From: Flavobacteriales bacterium UBA4474
GTDB lineage: Bacteria; Bacteroidota; Bacteroidia; Flavobacteriales_D; Sanyastnellaceae
Assembly: GCA_002389295.1 (NCBI GenBank)
Contig: DGOE01000144.1
Span: 1-13,340, forward strand
DNA: 13,340 bases
Reading direction: 5' to 3'
A program made the translations under genes and the position numbers. How positions within the stretch are numbered: the stretch's first letter is position 1; every line of letters starts with the position of its first letter. This document shows positions 11,948-13,340 of this stretch, in pieces. A model generated the notes under the pieces. That model had not been told where the DNA came from. It ran no database searches and saw only the letters and a program-made list of their open reading frames with translations.

Positions 11948-13228
11948 TTAGGCCTTGCTCCGCACAATGGCGGCGATGGCTGCGGCGATGGCGGCGATGT
12001 AGAAGCCTGCCTGAAGGGCGGTGTACTGACTGAGAAAAGCCAGGGCCTCCGCCTCTGACATGACGTCGGAAGAAAGGCCAGAAAGCACCGAGCCGATCAG
12101 GCCGACGATGAGCGTGAGGTGCAGGGTGTCCAGCACCAATGTCCAAGACTGAAGCCCGAGGTGAGGGAACACACCGGACAGCGCCGAAGCGGCAATCCAA
12201 GGAGCCATCCATGGCGCGAGGATGCGCATGATGGGCTGCATGGCTGCCCACTCAGCCCCGAGCAGTCCACTGATCCAACTGTCAGGAACCCACCACAACA
12301 ATGACAGGGCAGCACCGGAAAGCAAAATGAGTGAGGCGGACCACATCAGGTATGGTTTCAACAGTCCACCGGCGGCCAAGTGGTCCAGGTGTTTAAAGAA
12401 AACGTCGTTCACGCTTCTGATCACAAGGCCGGCAGCCACAGTGAGATAGGCCATTCCAGCGCCTACCGCACCTACGAAATCCTGCGGGCAATATTCGAAG
12501 AGAAAGAAGATGAAAGCACCATTGGCGGCCATGGCGAGCACATTGGCGGGAGTCGTGTACCGCGCATAGTCCCGGTCTGCTTTCCAAGCGGCTGCGCGGG
12601 AAAGCTTGGTGCTTCTGGCCGCTTGACGCCATTCCTTCACCATGGACCTGACACCTCCCGCTGCGGTGCACCATTGCCCCATGATGCGGCCAATAATCAG
12701 GCCCGAAGCCCCCATCGGCGCGGTCAAGAACCGGGCCACCTCTCCCAAAGTGCTGCCGCCCCCCCGGACCCAAGCGAGGGTGCCAAACCGCTCCTGTCTG
12801 GACAACCAGCCGGTCACCAATCCATTGACGCCCATCCCAAATACCCCGCAAGGCAGCAATAACCACAGTCCAGCAATGGCACCCGTAGCCGAATCGGCGT
12901 ATTTCAAGCCCAAGGCGAGCAGGCCAGCGGCCAAGGTGACCACGGTCAGCACGCGCAGTCCAATGGCGACGGTAGCGCGGGCAGCATCGGCGCTTTCCCG
13001 TTTGACCAAGGCCAAATCAAATCGAAAGGTCGCCACAGCACCCAGGATGCCCACAAGCTGGGAATACACGGCCATGTCGGCAAAAGCCGAGGGGCCATAA
13101 CAGTAACGCTGCAGGAGCGGGAGGGCGACCAAAGCCGCGCCTTGTGCCATTCCCGACGACAGGAAGAGTCCAAGTATGTTGCGCAAGCTGCTGGGCAGCT
13201 TCACCTGTTGTTCAGAAAGAGTGGCCAT
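11948..13228 (-). CDS. Wzx-like oligosaccharide/polysaccharide flippase
   Basis: The product has 426 residues and is strongly hydrophobic, with about 12 membrane segments judged by eye (for example 14-37, 49-66, 86-107, 116-138, 227-247, 252-272, 294-312, 335-355, 368-387, 404-421). The N-terminal part, SSGMAQGAALVALPLLQRYC followed by YGPSAFADMAVYSQLVGILG and FRFDLALVKRES, has the typical pattern of the MOP-superfamily polysaccharide exporters (Wzx/RfbX), including the charged F-R-F-x-x-A-L-V-K segment after the second helix. Such proteins move undecaprenyl-linked sugar units across the inner membrane for O-antigen, capsule or exopolysaccharide. The length is normal. The last helix is Ala/Ile-rich (AAIAAAIAAIV), encoded by an imperfect GCG/ATC-type triplet repeat (plus strand about 11966-12000). 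No glycosyltransferase is in view, so the polymer is unknown. The gene follows a T9SS cargo gene on the same strand after 52 nt; co-transcription is possible. Confidence 0.85.
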   Translation of the reverse strand: MATLSEQQVKLPSSLRNILGLFLSSGMAQGAALVALPLLQRYCYGPSAFADMAVYSQLVGILGAVATFRFDLALVKRESADAARATVAIGLRVLTVVTLAAGLLALGLKYADSATGAIAGLWLLLPCGVFGMGVNGLVTGWLSRQERFGTLAWVRGGGSTLGEVARFLTAPMGASGLIIGRIMGQWCTAAGGVRSMVKEWRQAARSTKLSRAAAWKADRDYARYTTPANVLAMAANGAFIFFLFEYCPQDFVGAVGAGMAYLTVAAGLVIRSVNDVFFKHLDHLAAGGLLKPYLMWSASLILLSGAALSLLWWVPDSWISGLLGAEWAAMQPIMRILAPWMAPWIAASALSGVFPHLGLQSWTLVLDTLHLTLIVGLIGSVLSGLSSDVMSEAEALAFLSQYTALQAGFYIAAIAAAIAAIVRSKA

Positions 13229-13242
13229 GAGCTCCCAAAGGC

Positions 13243-13250
13243 CAAATTAA
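13243..13250 (-). promoter_or_regulatory. Possible -7 element for the flippase gene
   Basis: On the minus strand TTAATTTG matches TAnnTTTG in seven of eight positions and lies 14 nt before the flippase ATG. A TTG further upstream (13274-13276) is 23 bp away, slightly too far for an ideal -33 element. Confidence 0.3.
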
Positions 13251-13280
13251 GGGAGCAGAAACGGGCAGGGGCTCAAATCA

Positions 13281-13340
13281 TCAGTCCCGCAGAATCAACC
13301 GGCTGTTGAAACCCGATTGGCTCAAGCTGAGCACGTAGGC
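13281..13340 (-). CDS. C-terminal end of a T9SS-sorted protein (partial)
   Basis: Only the last 19 codons and the TGA stop (13281-13283) are inside the window. They read AYVLSLSQSGFNSRLILRD. The pattern Y-V-L-S-L-x(6)-S-R-L-I-L-R matches the final two strands of a T9SS type A C-terminal sorting domain, in which a Gly-x-Tyr strand is followed by a short loop and a basic last strand. The protein is therefore probably exported by T9SS; nothing can be said of its catalytic part. The reading is too short to exclude chance, but it lies in the frame and position expected for a gene upstream of the flippase. Confidence 0.6.
   Translation of the reverse strand, partial: AYVLSLSQSGFNSRLILRD

Noticed and set aside
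1..13340. CRISPR arrays, tRNA or rRNA genes, insertion sequences, attachment sites
   Set aside because: No regularly spaced repeats, cloverleaf-like segments, transposase motifs or long terminal inverted repeats were seen on reading both strands.

Overview
The window (13,340 bp, GC-rich, roughly 55-60% by eye) looks like chromosomal DNA of a marine, Flavobacteriales-like member of the Bacteroidota. The evidence is secreted proteins with type IX secretion (T9SS) C-terminal sorting domains (3685-5103, 8029-8964 and the 19-codon stub at 13281-13340), a Cys-bounded tail motif GCTYAASPNYDPDAVFDDGS on the amylase, absence of Shine-Dalgarno sites, and TAnnTTTG-like -7 elements. The taxonomic call is inference. 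I saw no tRNA, rRNA, CRISPR, IS element or phage gene, and no gap above about 210 bp.

Layout. Region 1 (1-1521, + strand): the C-terminal part of a class V aminotransferase of the cysteine desulfurase / Moco sulfurase type, then a PqqB-like metallo-beta-lactamase-fold hydrolase with a signal peptide or anchor. Region 2 (1512-3681): a bacterial nitric oxide synthase oxygenase (minus) and a beta-carbonic anhydrase (plus), divergent from a 208-bp gap holding two TGAC-N4-GTCA dyads 22 bp apart. Region 3 (3685-8964): a secreted Asp-box (sialidase-fold) T9SS cargo (minus), divergent from a secreted 935-residue GH13 alpha-amylase with three C-terminal starch-binding-like domains and an EF-hand-like tail, followed 33 nt later by a secreted double OB-fold T9SS cargo. 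Region 4 (8988-11939): a secreted M1-family zinc aminopeptidase (minus), divergent from a small secreted His-rich protein. Region 5 (11948-13340, minus): a Wzx-like polysaccharide flippase downstream of the 3' end of another T9SS cargo gene.

Most of the window serves an exported, polymer-degrading lifestyle: starch hydrolysis, peptide hydrolysis, surface-attached T9SS proteins and envelope polysaccharide export. The NOS / carbonic anhydrase pair is the unusual part. A stand-alone NOS oxygenase is uncommon in this phylum, and the repeated dyads beside it resemble binding sites of FNR/DNR-type (NO- or oxygen-responsive) regulators, which suggests a regulated NO-production locus. The genes alternate strand repeatedly, and all four convergent pairs are nearly touching or overlapping (10-nt overlap, then 3-, 23- and 8-nt gaps).
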